NCBI RefSeq assembly: GCF_004310345.1
Contig: NZ_SISK01000002.1
Span: 1-64,000 of the forward strand
From: Paracoccus subflavus
GTDB taxonomy: Bacteria > Pseudomonadota > Alphaproteobacteria > Rhodobacterales > Rhodobacteraceae
Direction: 5' to 3'
Length of the DNA stretch: 64,000 nucleotides
Positions 53,030 to 63,240 of the stretch are shown here, one piece after another. The translations under genes were made by a program, and so were the position numbers. The notes below the pieces were generated by a model. That model worked only from the letters and a program-made list of their open reading frames with translations, searched no databases and was not told the DNA's origin. Position 1 is the stretch's first letter, and each line of letters starts with the position of its first letter.

Positions 53030-54673
53030 GTGACCGACCCGACAGCACCCCGGCCCAGCCCCTCTGCGCTTGCCCCCTTTCGCCACCGTGATTTCCGCCT
53101 GTTGTGGGGGGCGACGCTGGTATCGAACTTCGGCGGGCTGGTTCAGGCGGTGGGTGCGGCCTGGCTGATGACGCAACTGACCGACAGCGCCACGCTGATC
53201 GCGCTGGTGCAGGCGTCGAACACGCTGCCCATCATGCTGCTGGCGCTGGGATCGGGCGCACTGGCCGACATCTTTGACCGCAAGACGATCCTGATGTTCG
53301 CGCAGATCTTCATGGCCGCCGTGTCGCTGGCCCTGGCGGTCGTGGCCTGGCAGGGCTGGCTGACGCCCTGGCTGCTGCTGGGATTCACGTTCCTGATCGG
53401 GGCGGGGCAGGCGCTCTACAATCCGCCCTGGCAGGCCAGCATGGGCGATCTGGTGCCGCGCGCCGACCTGCCGGCGGCGGTGACGCTGAATTCCGTGGGC
53501 TTCAACCTGATGCGCAGCGTCGGGCCTGCCGCGGGCGGGTTCATTGTCGCGGCCTTCGGCGCGGCGGCGGCATTTGCGGTGAATGCCGCCAGTTATGCCC
53601 CCCTGCTGGGCGCGCTGTTTCGCTGGCGTCCCGAGATCGCGCCCCGCACCGCACCGCCCGAGGCGTTCCTGCCTGCCGTGGGCGCCGGGCTGCGGTATGT
53701 GTTCCTGTCCCCCAATCTGCTGAAGGTGATCGGACGCGGCGCCCTGTTCGGATTTGCCGCGGTGTCGGTGCTGGCGTTGCTGCCCCTGGTCGCCAAAAGC
53801 CACCCCGAGGGCGGGTCGATGCTGTTCGGCGGTCTTCTGGGCTGCTACGGCATCGGGGCGATCTTCGGCGCGGCGCTGAACCCGCGCATCCGGGCGCGGT
53901 TCGACAATGAAAACATCGTCCGCATGGCCTTTGCCGGGTTTGCGCTGTCGGCGGTGGTGCTGGGCCAGACGCAATCGGTCGCGCTGCACGCGCTGGCGCT
54001 GCTGCCCGCAGGCGCGTCGTGGGTGCTGGCCCTGTCGCTGTTCAACGTCACGGTGCAATTGTCCACGCCGCGCTGGGTCGTGGCCCGCGCGCTGGCGCTG
54101 TACCAGACCGCGACCTTTGGCGGGATGGCCGCGGGATCCTGGGTCTGGGGCGGCGTTGCCGGCGCGCGCGGGCTGGGCGATGCCCTGACGGGGGCGGGGC
54201 TGGTGCTGCTGGCGGGGGCGGTGATCGGCGTCTGGTTCAAGGCACCGGAATTCGGCACCGCCGATCTGGACCCGGTGAACCGGTTCCGCGAACCCGCGCT
54301 GCGGCTGGATCTGCGCGGGCGGTCGGGACCGATCATGGTGATGGTCGATTACCGCATCGACCAGGCGGACGTGCCGGAATTCCTGCGCCTGATGCGCCGC
54401 CGCCGCGCCATCCGCCGCCGCGACGGCGCGCGCAACTGGGCGCTGCTGCGCGATCTGGAACATCCCGACCTGTGGTCCGAAAGCTATCACATCGCCACCT
54501 GGGACGAATATGTCCGCCACAACCTGCGCCGCACCAAGTCCGACGCCGAGGTGACGGTGGCCCTGCGCGCCCTGCACCGGGGCGAGGGCGATCCCCTGGT
54601 GCATCGCATGATCGAACGCCACAGCGTCGGCCCCGAGGACGACCTGCCCCTGATCGGCAAGATGGAGGTCTGA
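53030..54673 (+). CDS. MFS exporter of the MFS_3 (EntS-like) family
   Basis: A 547-residue transporter. Residues 15-420 form about eleven or twelve membrane segments, with the MFS loop GALADIFDRKT near residue 90 and RIRARFDNEN between bundles. The MFS_3 type has a C-terminal cytoplasmic antibiotic-monooxygenase-like domain, seen here at about 430-545 (VDYRIDQADVPEFLRLMRRRR). The family includes siderophore and drug exporters; the substrate is unknown. GTG at 53030 is used since it begins the hydrophilic TDPTAPRPSP tail. It runs into the deacetylase gene 5 bases later. Confidence 0.85.
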   Translation: MTDPTAPRPSPSALAPFRHRDFRLLWGATLVSNFGGLVQAVGAAWLMTQLTDSATLIALVQASNTLPIMLLALGSGALADIFDRKTILMFAQIFMAAVSLALAVVAWQGWLTPWLLLGFTFLIGAGQALYNPPWQASMGDLVPRADLPAAVTLNSVGFNLMRSVGPAAGGFIVAAFGAAAAFAVNAASYAPLLGALFRWRPEIAPRTAPPEAFLPAVGAGLRYVFLSPNLLKVIGRGALFGFAAVSVLALLPLVAKSHPEGGSMLFGGLLGCYGIGAIFGAALNPRIRARFDNENIVRMAFAGFALSAVVLGQTQSVALHALALLPAGASWVLALSLFNVTVQLSTPRWVVARALALYQTATFGGMAAGSWVWGGVAGARGLGDALTGAGLVLLAGAVIGVWFKAPEFGTADLDPVNRFREPALRLDLRGRSGPIMVMVDYRIDQADVPEFLRLMRRRRAIRRRDGARNWALLRDLEHPDLWSESYHIATWDEYVRHNLRRTKSDAEVTVALRALHRGEGDPLVHRMIERHSVGPEDDLPLIGKMEV

Positions 54674-54678
54674 TTGCC

Positions 54679-55599
54679 ATGACCACGGCCCTGTTCACCC
54701 ACCCCGACGCGGAACGCCACATCACGCCGCCAGGCCATCCCGAGCAAGTGGCGCGATACGCCGCCGTCATGGACGCGCTGGAGGCTATGGACCTCGACCG
54801 GCGCGAGGCCCCGCGCGCGGACGAGGCCGACCTGCTGCGCTGCCATCCGCAGTCCTATCTGGACCGCATCCGCGCGGCGATCCCCGGACAGGGCTGGCAG
54901 ATGCTGGACACCGATACCCACCTGTCGCCCGGCAGCCTGGATGCGGCCCTGCGCGGGGCAGGGGGCGCGGTTGCTGCGGTGGACGCCGTACTGGCGGGCA
55001 AGGTCGCCAACGCCTTTGTCGCCATGCGTCCGCCCGGCCATCATGCCGAACGGGAAACGCCCATGGGCTTCTGCCTCTTTGGCAATGCAGCCATCGCGGC
55101 GAAACGCGGGCTGGACCATCACGGACTGGACCGCGTGGCGGTGCTGGATTTCGACGTGCATCACGGCAATGGCACCCAGGATCTGCTGTGGGACGAATCC
55201 CGCGCCTTTTTCGCATCCTCGCACCAGATGCCGCTTTATCCGGGCACCGGGGCGGTCACGGAACAGGGCGCGCATGGGCAGGTGATGAACGTCCCCCTGC
55301 GGGCCGGATCGGATGGGGCGGCGGGGCAGGCGGCCTGGCGCGATATTCTGGCGCGAGCCCGGGATTTCAAGCCACAACTGGTGATCGTCTCGGCGGGGTT
55401 CGATGCCCATGCCGCCGATCCTTTGGCCCAGCTCAACTGGACCGAGGGCGATTTCGCCGCCATCACCCGGATGATCTGCGAGCTGGCGGCGGACCTGTCG
55501 GCGCCGGTGGTATCCTGCCTGGAAGGTGGCTATGATCTGGCGGCCCTGGGGCGGTCCGCCCGCGCCCATGTCCACGTGCTGATGGAGGCCGGAGAATGA
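54679..55599 (+). CDS. Histone deacetylase-family (acetylpolyamine amidohydrolase-like) enzyme
   Basis: A 306-residue zinc amidohydrolase of the class II HDAC-like superfamily. RPPGHHAERETPMGFCLFG contains the catalytic His pair; DFDVHHGNGTQDLL and SAGFDAHAADPL give the zinc-binding Asp and His; LEGGYDLAAL ends the active site. Bacterial members remove acetyl groups from polyamines, small molecules or proteins. The start MTTALFTHPDAERH fits. It overlaps xseB by 4 bases. Confidence 0.93.
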   Translation: MTTALFTHPDAERHITPPGHPEQVARYAAVMDALEAMDLDRREAPRADEADLLRCHPQSYLDRIRAAIPGQGWQMLDTDTHLSPGSLDAALRGAGGAVAAVDAVLAGKVANAFVAMRPPGHHAERETPMGFCLFGNAAIAAKRGLDHHGLDRVAVLDFDVHHGNGTQDLLWDESRAFFASSHQMPLYPGTGAVTEQGAHGQVMNVPLRAGSDGAAGQAAWRDILARARDFKPQLVIVSAGFDAHAADPLAQLNWTEGDFAAITRMICELAADLSAPVVSCLEGGYDLAALGRSARAHVHVLMEAGE

Positions 55600-55832
55600 A
55601 CGACATCGCGACCATGAGCTTTGAGGAGGCCATGAAGGAGCTTGAGGCCACGGTCGGCAAGCTGGAAACCGGCGATGCATCCCTGGACGAATCCATCCGC
55701 CTTTACGAACGCGGCGCCGCCCTGCGCGCCCATTGCGAGAAGCGCCTGCGCGAGGCCGAGGAGCGGGTGGAAAAGATCACCCTGGCGGCCAATGGCCAGC
55801 CCACCGGGACGGAACCGGCCGAGGGGTTGTGA
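55596..55832 (+). CDS. xseB: Exodeoxyribonuclease VII small subunit
   Basis: A 78-residue protein, the small subunit of exonuclease VII, with a helical core FEEAMKELEATVGKLETGDASLDES and RLYERGAALRAHCEKRLREAE, both diagnostic. The large subunit XseA is not in the window. Its stop overlaps the start of ispA by one base, as in many bacteria where xseB-ispA-dxs form an operon. Confidence 0.95.
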   Translation: MNDIATMSFEEAMKELEATVGKLETGDASLDESIRLYERGAALRAHCEKRLREAEERVEKITLAANGQPTGTEPAEGL

Positions 55833-56695
55833 TGCAGGCCCGACTGGGCGCCGTGAAGGCGCAGGTGCAGGGCGCGCTCGACCGGGCGATCGTCGCGCTG
55901 CCGCCGGGCGAGTTGCGCGACGCCATGGGCTATGCCTGCGCGGGCGGCAAGCGCATCCGGGCCTTTCTGGTCATGGAATCCGCCCGCCTGCACGGGGTGT
56001 CCGACCATGCCGCCCTGCCCGTGGCGGCGGCGGTCGAGGCGCTGCACGCCTATTCGCTGGTCCATGACGACCTGCCCGCCATGGATAACGACGACCTGCG
56101 CCGGGGCCTGCCCACGCTGCATGTGAAATGGTCCGAGGCCACCGCGATCCTGGCGGGCGACGCGCTGAATGCGCTGGCCTTCGGGCTGCTGGCCGATCCG
56201 GCGGTGGGCGATGCCGCCGCCCGGCTGCGGCTGGTTGCCGCATTGGCACGGGCCTCGGGCGGGGCGGGGATGGTCTGGGGGCAGATGCTGGACATCGCGG
56301 CTGAGTCCGCCGCCGTGCCGTTGACGCTGGACCAGATCAAGGAGTTGCAGGACGGCAAGACCGGCGCGCTGATCCGCTTTGCCGCCAGTTCCGGTCCGCT
56401 GATCGCGGATGCCGACCTGGCGCCGCTGACCGCCTATGCCGACGCGCTGGGCCTTGCGTTCCAGATCGCCGACGACATCCTGGACGTGACCGGCAACGAA
56501 GATGTGACCGGCAAGCGCGTGGGCAAGGATGCCTCGGCGGGCAAGGCGACCTTCGTGTCCCTGCTGGGCCTGGACGGCGCGCGCGCCGAGGCCACGCGGC
56601 TGATCGACGCGGCCGATGCCGCCCTTGAACCCTATGGCAAGGACGCCGAAAACTTGCGTCAACTGGCGCGTTTCGTTATCGAACGTGACACCTGA
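55832..56695 (+). CDS. ispA: Farnesyl/geranyl diphosphate synthase (IspA-type polyprenyl synthase)
   Basis: A 287-residue short-chain prenyl synthase joining IPP units to DMAPP. The first aspartate-rich motif is LVHDDLPAMDND, the second FQIADDILDVTG; GGKRIRAFLVMESARL and GDALNALAFGLLA are also typical. It supplies farnesyl-type precursors for ubiquinone and sugar-lipid carriers. Alternative start is GTG 55829. It lies 1 base into xseB and 52 before dxs. Confidence 0.95.
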   Translation: MQARLGAVKAQVQGALDRAIVALPPGELRDAMGYACAGGKRIRAFLVMESARLHGVSDHAALPVAAAVEALHAYSLVHDDLPAMDNDDLRRGLPTLHVKWSEATAILAGDALNALAFGLLADPAVGDAAARLRLVAALARASGGAGMVWGQMLDIAAESAAVPLTLDQIKELQDGKTGALIRFAASSGPLIADADLAPLTAYADALGLAFQIADDILDVTGNEDVTGKRVGKDASAGKATFVSLLGLDGARAEATRLIDAADAALEPYGKDAENLRQLARFVIERDT

Positions 56696-56747
56696 GTGAC
56701 GCCCGACCCCAAGCCCGCCCCGCCATTCCTGCCCGAAGGGCCAGCCG

Positions 56748-58664
56748 ATGACCGACCTTGCCAAGACGCCGATCCTTGACCGGGTCACGCTGCCCTCGGA
56801 CCTCAAGGCGCTGAGCGACCGCGAACTGCACCAGCTTGCCGATGAACTCAGGGCCGAAACGATCAGCGCGGTCAGCGTCACCGGCGGGCATCTGGGCGCG
56901 GGCCTGGGGGTGGTGGAACTGACCGTGGCGCTGCATGCGGTGTTCGATGCGCCGCGCGACAAGATCATCTGGGACGTGGGTCACCAGTGCTATCCCCACA
57001 AGATCCTGACCGGCCGGCGCAACCGCATCCGCACGCTGCGCATGGGTGGCGGGCTGGCCGGGTTCACCAAGCGCGCCGAGAGTCCCTATGACCCCTTCGG
57101 CGCGGGCCATTCCTCGACCTCGATCAGCGCCGCCCTGGGATTTGCGGTGGCGCGCGATCTGGGCGGCGATCCGGGCGACGCCATCGCGGTGATCGGCGAT
57201 GGCGCCATGAGCGCCGGCATGGCCTTCGAGGCGCTGAACAACGCGGGCCACCTGGGCAAGCGGCTGATCGTGATCCTGAACGACAACGAAATGTCCATCG
57301 CCCCGCCGGTGGGCGCGCTGTCGTCCTATCTGACCAGTCTGTACACGCGCCGCCCGTTCCAGGATCTCCGGGCCGCCGCCAAGGGCGCGGTGGGCCTGTT
57401 GCCGCCGCCCTTCCAGGAAGGCGCGCGTCGGGCCAAGGAAATGCTGAAGGGCATGACCATCGGCGGCACCCTGTTCGAGGAACTGGGATTTTCCTATGTC
57501 GGGCCGGTCGATGGGCATGACCTGGACCAGCTTCTGCCGCTGCTGCGCACCGTCCGGGACCGCGCCACCGGTCCGGTTCTGATCCACGCCGTCACGCAAA
57601 AGGGCAAGGGCTATGCCCCTGCCGAAAACGCCGCCGACCGCGGCCATGCGACGGGCAAGTTCGATGTGATCACCGGCGTGCAGGCCAAGGCGAAATCGAA
57701 TGCGCCCAGCTATACCGCCGTCTTTGCCCGCGCCCTGATCGACGAAGCCGGGCGGGACGAGCGGATCGTCGGCATCACTGCCGCCATGCCGGACGGCACG
57801 GGCCTGAAGCAGTTCGCCGAACGTTTCCCGCGCCGGACCTTTGACGTGGGCATTGCCGAACAGCACGCCGTGACCTTTTCCGCCGGGCTGGCGGCGGGCG
57901 GCATGAAGCCGTTCTGCGCGATCTATTCCACCTTCCTGCAACGCGGCTATGACCAGGTGGTCCATGACGTGGCGGTCCAGAACCTGCCGGTGCGCTTTGC
58001 CATCGACCGCGCGGGGCTGGTGGGCCAGGACGGTCCGACCCATGCCGGCGCCTATGACATCGCGTTCCTGGCCAACCTGCCGGGCATGGTCGTCATGGCC
58101 GCCGCCGACGAGGCCGAGCTGATGCACATGGTGGCCACCGCCGCCGCCCATGACAGCGGCCCCATCGCCTTCCGTTTCCCGCGCGGCGAGGGCACCGGGA
58201 TTGACCTGCCCGAACGCGGCCATGTGCTGGAGATCGGCCGTGGCCGCATCGTGCGCGAAGGCAAGGGCGTCGCGATCCTGTCCTTTGGCACCCGCCTGTC
58301 CGAGGCTGAAAAGGCCTGCGAATCGCTGGCCGCGCGCGGCATCACGCCGACCCTTGCCGATGCCCGCTTTGCCAAGCCCCTGGACCGCGACCTGATCCTG
58401 CGGCTGTCGGCCACCCACGAGGCGCTGATCACGTTGGAGGAGGGCGCTGTCGGCGGCTTTGGCAGCCACGTGGCGCAGCTTCTGGCCGAGGCGGGGGTCT
58501 TTGACCGCGGGCTGCGGTTCCGGTCCATGGTGCTGCCCGACCGCTTTGTCGATCACGACGCGCCTTTTGCGATGTACGACACCTCGGCCCTGAACTCCTC
58601 CCATATCGAGGCCAAGGTGCTCGAGGCGATGGGCATTACCCTGCTGGCTGACCGGTCGGCGTGA
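56748..58664 (+). CDS. dxs: 1-deoxy-D-xylulose-5-phosphate synthase
   Basis: A 638-residue thiamine diphosphate enzyme, first step of the MEP pathway (pyruvate plus glyceraldehyde 3-phosphate). It has [37 protein letters not shown] (ThDP and Mg), [22 protein letters not shown] ([18 protein letters not shown]), and [24 protein letters not shown] transketolase regions. The C-terminal transketolase domain contains [17 protein letters not shown]. Its length is typical. Operon partner of ispA. Confidence 0.96.
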   Translation: MTDLAKTPILDRVTLPSDLKALSDRELHQLADELRAETISAVSVTGGHLGAGLGVVELTVALHAVFDAPRDKIIWDVGHQCYPHKILTGRRNRIRTLRMGGGLAGFTKRAESPYDPFGAGHSSTSISAALGFAVARDLGGDPGDAIAVIGDGAMSAGMAFEALNNAGHLGKRLIVILNDNEMSIAPPVGALSSYLTSLYTRRPFQDLRAAAKGAVGLLPPPFQEGARRAKEMLKGMTIGGTLFEELGFSYVGPVDGHDLDQLLPLLRTVRDRATGPVLIHAVTQKGKGYAPAENAADRGHATGKFDVITGVQAKAKSNAPSYTAVFARALIDEAGRDERIVGITAAMPDGTGLKQFAERFPRRTFDVGIAEQHAVTFSAGLAAGGMKPFCAIYSTFLQRGYDQVVHDVAVQNLPVRFAIDRAGLVGQDGPTHAGAYDIAFLANLPGMVVMAAADEAELMHMVATAAAHDSGPIAFRFPRGEGTGIDLPERGHVLEIGRGRIVREGKGVAILSFGTRLSEAEKACESLAARGITPTLADARFAKPLDRDLILRLSATHEALITLEEGAVGGFGSHVAQLLAEAGVFDRGLRFRSMVLPDRFVDHDAPFAMYDTSALNSSHIEAKVLEAMGITLLADRSA

Positions 58665-58843
58665 TCCACGTCTGCCTTTCCGGTGGGCAGGCCGCCGGTT
58701 CGTGCGGCAGGGATCGGTTTTTTCTGCGATGCCGCATGAAATTGCGACGCGAAAAACGACTTTTTAAGCGATTCGGCCCATTGTCGGGGGGTGGAGCGTG
58801 TGATCATGCCCCATTCCTCGAAGACGACAGATGATGCCGTCCA

Positions 58844-58888
58844 GCCGCCGGAAACCGTCCCCCTCCTCCCTGCGATGTTTCCGGCGGC
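58844..58888. terminator. Bidirectional terminator candidate between dxs and clpB
   Basis: GCCGCCGGAAAC (58844-58855) and GTTTCCGGCGGC (58877-58888) form a perfect 12-bp stem with a 21-base loop. It lies between the convergent 3' ends of dxs and clpB, and CTTTCGG follows on the plus strand. Confidence 0.6.
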
Positions 58889-58942
58889 CTTTCGGACACA
58901 AGAAAGGGAGCGCCACCACAGCGCCCCAATTCGCCGTTCCGG

Positions 58943-61582
58943 TCAGTGAAGCGTGGCTTCGGGCTTGGGGCCTTCGCCCACGGCGCCCAGCTTGGGGCCG
59001 GCCTTGCCGACCAGGCTGCCGACGATCAGCCCGTCCGGCCCGGCACTGACATGCACGGTCTGTCCATCCAGAACCTCGCCCGACAGCAGCAGTTCTGCCA
59101 GGGGGTCCTGCAGGGCGCGCTGGATCACCCGCTTCAACGGACGCGCGCCGAAGACCGGATCATAGCCCTGATCGGCCAGCCATTGGCGGGCCGCGTCATC
59201 CAGATCCAGCGTGATCTTGCGGGCTGCCAACCGCTGTTCCAGACGCCGCAACTGGACCTTGACGATGCCGTCCATGTTCTGCCGCGACAGGCGGCGGAAG
59301 ATGATGATCTCGTCCAGGCGGTTCAGGAATTCGGGGCGGAAATGCGCCCTGACTGCCTCCATCACCTGATGGCGGGCCTCCGACGAATCCGATCCTTCGG
59401 GCAGATGCGACAGCGCCTGAGACCCGAGGTTCGAGGTCAGGATGATCAGGGTCTGCTTGAAGTCCACCGTCCGGCCCTGACCGTCGGTCAGCACCCCGTC
59501 GTCCAGCACCTGCAACAGCACGTTGAACACGTCCGGATGCGCCTTTTCGACTTCGTCGAAAAGGATAACCTGATAGGGGCGCCGCCGCACGGCCTCGGTC
59601 AGCACGCCCCCTTCGTCATAGCCGACATAGCCCGGAGGGGCCCCGATCAGGCGGGCCACGGAATGTTTTTCCATGAACTCGGACATGTCGATGCGGACCA
59701 TCGCGGAATCGTCGTCGAACATGTATTCGGCCAGGGCCTTGGTCAGTTCGGTCTTGCCGACGCCGGTCGGCCCCAGGAACAGGAAGCTGCCCAGCGGACG
59801 GTTCTCGTCGTTCAGGCCGGCGCGGGCGCGGCGCACGGCGTTGCTGACCGCCACCACGGCTTCCTGCTGGCCGATGACGCGGGCGCCGATCTGCTCTTCC
59901 ATCTTCAACAGCTTCTCGCGCTCGCCTTCCAGCATCTTGCTGGTGGGGATTCCGGTCCAGCGTTCCACGACCTCGGCGATCTGCTCGGGGCGCACGGCTT
60001 CCTCGACCATCAACCCGTCGGCGCCGCCGTTCTCGGTTTCGGCCAGCTTCTTTTCCAGGCCGGGGATGATGCCATAGGACAGTTCCCCCGCGCGGGCCAG
60101 GTTGCCCTCGCGCTTGGCCTGGTCCAGTTCGGCCCGCGCCCGGTCAAGCTGTTCCTTGAGGTTCCGGGACCCTTCCAGCTTGTCGCGCTCGGCCTGCCAG
60201 CGGGCCGTCATCTCGGCACTGCGCTGTTGCAGGTCAGACAGATCCTTTTCCAGCCGCTCCAGCCGGTCGCGGGATGCCGAATCGTCCTCTTTCTTCAGCG
60301 CCTCGGCCTCGATCTGCATTTGCAGGATCTGGCGGTCGAGCTGGTCCAGTTCCTCGGGCTTGCTGTCCACTTCCATGCGCAAGCGGCTGGCGGCCTCGTC
60401 CATCAGGTCGATGGCCTTGTCGGGCAGAAAGCGGTCGGTGATATAGCGGTGCGACAGCGTGGCCGCGGCGACCAGGGCCGCATCGCTGATGCGCACGCCG
60501 TGATGCAGTTCGTATTTTTCCTTGATGCCGCGCAGGATGCTGATGGTGTCCTCGACCGTCGGCTCGTTGACCATCACCGGCTGGAAACGCCGGGCAAGCG
60601 CGGCGTCCTTTTCGATATACTTGCGGTATTCGTCCAGCGTCGTCGCACCGATGCAGTGCAGTTCGCCCCGCGCGAGCGCCGGCTTGATCAGGTTGGCCGC
60701 GTCCATCGCGCCGTCGGTCTTGCCCGCGCCGACCAGGACGTGCAGTTCGTCGATGAACAGGATGATCTCGCCCGCGGCATTCTCGATTTCCTTCAGGATC
60801 GACTTCAGCCGCTCCTCGAATTCGCCGCGATATTTCGACCCGGCGATCAGGGCACCCATGTCCAAGGCCATCAGCCTCTTGTCGCGCAGGGATTCGGGCA
60901 CGTCGCCATCGACGATGCGCAGGGCCAGTCCTTCGGCAATGGCGGTTTTACCCACGCCGGGTTCGCCGATCAGCACCGGGTTGTTCTTGGTGCGGCGCGA
61001 CAGAACCTGCATGGCCCGGCGGATTTCCTCGTCCCGGCCGATGATCGGGTCGATCTTGCCGTCGCGCGCGGCCTGCGTCAGGTCGCGGGCATATTTCTCA
61101 AGCGCCTCGTAACTGTCCTCGGCAGATGCGCTGTCTGCCGTGCGGCCCTTGCGGATGTCATTGATCGCGGCGTTCAGGTTCTGGGCGTTCACCCCCCCCG
61201 CCGACAAGGCATCGCGGGCATTGGTGTTGACCATGGCAAGCGCCATCAGGATACGTTCGGCCGGCACGAAACTGTCGCCCGCCTTCTTGGCGACCTGCTC
61301 GGCCTCGTCCAGGACGCGCACCAGCAAGGGGTCCACATAAACCTGGCCGTTGCCGCCCTTGACCTTGGGCAGCTTGCCCACGGCCAGATCGACGGCCTCC
61401 TTGACGCGACGCGCATCGCCGCCCGCGCGGGTGATCAGGTTCGACGACAGCCCCTGGTCGTCGTCCATCAGCGCCTTGAGCAGATGTTCGGGAACGACCC
61501 GCTGGTTTTCCTCGCGGATCGCAATGGTCTGGGCCGCCTGCATGAAACCGCGCGACCGCTCGGTGAACTTTTCCATGTTCAT
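58943..61582 (-). CDS. clpB: ATP-dependent disaggregase ClpB
   Basis: An 879-residue Hsp100 chaperone that extracts proteins from aggregates with DnaK. The N-domain (residues 1-145) is followed by two AAA+ domains with Walker [14 protein letters not shown] (about 205) and [13 protein letters not shown] (about 600), and a coiled-coil middle domain (about 400-520, [19 protein letters not shown]). AAGGAGAG lies 7 bases before ATG 61582; a second ATG is 6 bases on. A heat-shock promoter is seen upstream. Confidence 0.97.
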   Translation of the reverse strand: MNMEKFTERSRGFMQAAQTIAIREENQRVVPEHLLKALMDDDQGLSSNLITRAGGDARRVKEAVDLAVGKLPKVKGGNGQVYVDPLLVRVLDEAEQVAKKAGDSFVPAERILMALAMVNTNARDALSAGGVNAQNLNAAINDIRKGRTADSASAEDSYEALEKYARDLTQAARDGKIDPIIGRDEEIRRAMQVLSRRTKNNPVLIGEPGVGKTAIAEGLALRIVDGDVPESLRDKRLMALDMGALIAGSKYRGEFEERLKSILKEIENAAGEIILFIDELHVLVGAGKTDGAMDAANLIKPALARGELHCIGATTLDEYRKYIEKDAALARRFQPVMVNEPTVEDTISILRGIKEKYELHHGVRISDAALVAAATLSHRYITDRFLPDKAIDLMDEAASRLRMEVDSKPEELDQLDRQILQMQIEAEALKKEDDSASRDRLERLEKDLSDLQQRSAEMTARWQAERDKLEGSRNLKEQLDRARAELDQAKREGNLARAGELSYGIIPGLEKKLAETENGGADGLMVEEAVRPEQIAEVVERWTGIPTSKMLEGEREKLLKMEEQIGARVIGQQEAVVAVSNAVRRARAGLNDENRPLGSFLFLGPTGVGKTELTKALAEYMFDDDSAMVRIDMSEFMEKHSVARLIGAPPGYVGYDEGGVLTEAVRRRPYQVILFDEVEKAHPDVFNVLLQVLDDGVLTDGQGRTVDFKQTLIILTSNLGSQALSHLPEGSDSSEARHQVMEAVRAHFRPEFLNRLDEIIIFRRLSRQNMDGIVKVQLRRLEQRLAARKITLDLDDAARQWLADQGYDPVFGARPLKRVIQRALQDPLAELLLSGEVLDGQTVHVSAGPDGLIVGSLVGKAGPKLGAVGEGPKPEATLH

Positions 61583-61659
61583 CGACAATCTCTCCTTCAT
61601 TAGCCCCCGTGTCGCAGGCGCCCTGTTGCGGCGCGCCCCGGTCCGGGTCTTCGATCAAG

Positions 61660-61687
61660 ACTTGGGGGCTTTGCCGGCACTTTCAAG
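61660..61687 (-). promoter_or_regulatory. RpoH (sigma-32-type) promoter of clpB
   Basis: On the minus strand CTTGAA (complement of 61682-61687), a 14-base spacer and CCCCAAGT (61660-61667) match the sigma-32 consensus CTTGAA-N11-16-CCCCATNT with one mismatch. It lies about 80 bases before the clpB start, as expected for a heat-shock gene. Confidence 0.65.
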
Positions 61688-61739
61688 GCGCGGCCGCCTG
61701 TGCGATAACACCGCGATTTCAACGGGCATGGGGACGGGC

Positions 61740-62423
61740 ATGGACGACCGGCTGATCGTGGCGCTGGATGTGCCGAACGCCCTTGCGGGGCTGGATCTGG
61801 CCGAGCGGTTGGGCGATGCCGTGGGCTTCTACAAGATCGGGCTTGGAATGCTGACCGGCGGCGGGCTGGCGCTTGCCAACGAACTCAAGGGGGACCATGG
61901 CAAGCGGATCTTCCTGGACATGAAGCTGTTCGACATCGGCGCCACGGTGGAATCCGCCGTCCGGGGGCTGGCGGCGTTCGACCTGGATTTCCTGACGGTG
62001 CATGGCGATCCGCATGTCGTGCGCGCCGCAAAGGAAGGCGCCTCGGGGTCGAACCTGAAAATTTTGGGCGTGACGATCCTGACCTCGCTGGAACGCTCGG
62101 ATCTTGACGCGGGAATGCTTCGGCCCGGCGATCTGCACGAGATCACCGTGGAACGCGCCGCCCGCGCCTTCGAGGCGGGCGCCGACGGCATCATCTGTTC
62201 CCCGCGCGAGGCGGCGGCGATCCGCGCCCTGCCGGGATCGCGCCTGATCGTGACGCCGGGGGTCCGTCCCGCGGGCGCGGCCCTGGGCGATCAGAAGCGC
62301 GTCGAAACCCCAGCCAGCGCAATCGCCGCCGGAGCCGATCACATCGTGGTCGGCCGTCCGGTCTGGCAGGCTGCCGATCCGCGCGCGGCAGTGCAGGCGA
62401 TCCTGGCGGAACTGCGCGGCTGA
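61740..62423 (+). CDS. pyrF: Orotidine-5'-phosphate decarboxylase
   Basis: A 227-residue beta/alpha barrel enzyme making UMP from OMP. RLIVALDVPNALAGLDLAE, KIGLGMLTGGGLALANEL, FLDMKLFDIGATVESAV (active-site Lys-x-x-Asp pair), FLTVHGDP and GVRPAGAALGDQKRVETPA follow. The N-terminal ATG could be 61728 or 61740; MDDRLIV is preferred because GGGGACGGGC lies before it. It is divergent from clpB and followed at 62437 by a membrane protein gene. Confidence 0.95.
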   Translation: MDDRLIVALDVPNALAGLDLAERLGDAVGFYKIGLGMLTGGGLALANELKGDHGKRIFLDMKLFDIGATVESAVRGLAAFDLDFLTVHGDPHVVRAAKEGASGSNLKILGVTILTSLERSDLDAGMLRPGDLHEITVERAARAFEAGADGIICSPREAAAIRALPGSRLIVTPGVRPAGAALGDQKRVETPASAIAAGADHIVVGRPVWQAADPRAAVQAILAELRG

Positions 62424-62436
62424 GGGAGCAGGCGAT

Positions 62437-63159
62437 ATGGCGGACAAGAACGGGATTTCCCAAAAGGCGCACAACGATCTGGTTCTGTCGTTTCTGGCCG
62501 TTCGTCGGGCCATCGGGGCGCTGGGATTTTTTCTGCCCCTGGCCCTGATCGCCTATGGCCTGGGCAGCGGAGAGATGCTGTCCAGCCTTTCGGCCTCTTA
62601 TTATTCTCCCATGCGCGAGGTGTTCGTGGGCACCCTGATCGCGCAGGCCGTGTTCCTGTGGAGCTATGAAGGGTTCCGCCCCGATGCCGGCGACCTGATC
62701 AGCGACAAGATGACGGCCCGCGTCGCGGCGGTGGCCATTGCCCTGGTGGCATTGGTGCCGACCTGTCCCGGCGACGGCATCTGCGAAGTGCCGCCAGAAA
62801 CCTGCACCCTGCTGCAATGCGCCCTGAAGCCCCCGCTGTCGGCATGGGTTCATCTGATCGCGGCGGCGGTGTTTTTCGGGGCGCTGGCGCTCTATTGCCT
62901 GGTGCTGTTCACCAAGGGGGCGGTGGATGGACCAGAGAAACAGGCATCGAATCGCATCTATCGGATCTGCGGCTGGACCATCATCGTCAGCATCGGGATG
63001 GTGGGCCTATTGTTCGCCGCCCGGCTGGACGATCCGTTGAAGGGGCTGAACCCCGTATTCTGGCTGGAAACGATCGCAACCTTTGCCTTTGCGGCAAGCT
63101 GGATGGTCAAGGGCGACGCGCTGCGCCCGTTGGTGCATACGGTCGCGGCGATGCGCTGA
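62437..63159 (+). CDS. Unknown six-helix membrane protein
   Basis: A 240-residue membrane protein with about six hydrophobic segments (residues near 27-45, 61-78, 94-110, 133-160, 178-197, 213-229). A periplasmic or outer loop (CPGDGICEVPPETCTLLQC) has four cysteines. I do not recognise the family; it looks like a small DUF998-type protein but this is not firm. It lies 13 bases after pyrF and could be co-transcribed. Confidence 0.7.
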   Translation: MADKNGISQKAHNDLVLSFLAVRRAIGALGFFLPLALIAYGLGSGEMLSSLSASYYSPMREVFVGTLIAQAVFLWSYEGFRPDAGDLISDKMTARVAAVAIALVALVPTCPGDGICEVPPETCTLLQCALKPPLSAWVHLIAAAVFFGALALYCLVLFTKGAVDGPEKQASNRIYRICGWTIIVSIGMVGLLFAARLDDPLKGLNPVFWLETIATFAFAASWMVKGDALRPLVHTVAAMR

Positions 63160-63240
63160 TCGGGTCAGTCTTCGCCGCCACGGCCCCGAAGGCGGCGAAA
63201 AGCCCGCCCGGCCGATTCCCGCCGGCATGGGCGCCTTTCG

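Noticed and set aside
50767-55599. A functional pair of Lys-rich protein and histone-deacetylase-like enzyme
   Set aside because: They are about 3 kb apart on opposite strands with three other features between; proximity alone is not evidence.
58946-61603. An 885-codon plus-strand open frame opposite clpB
   Set aside because: It mirrors the strongly biased clpB codons and has no recognisable family; ClpB on the minus strand is unambiguous.
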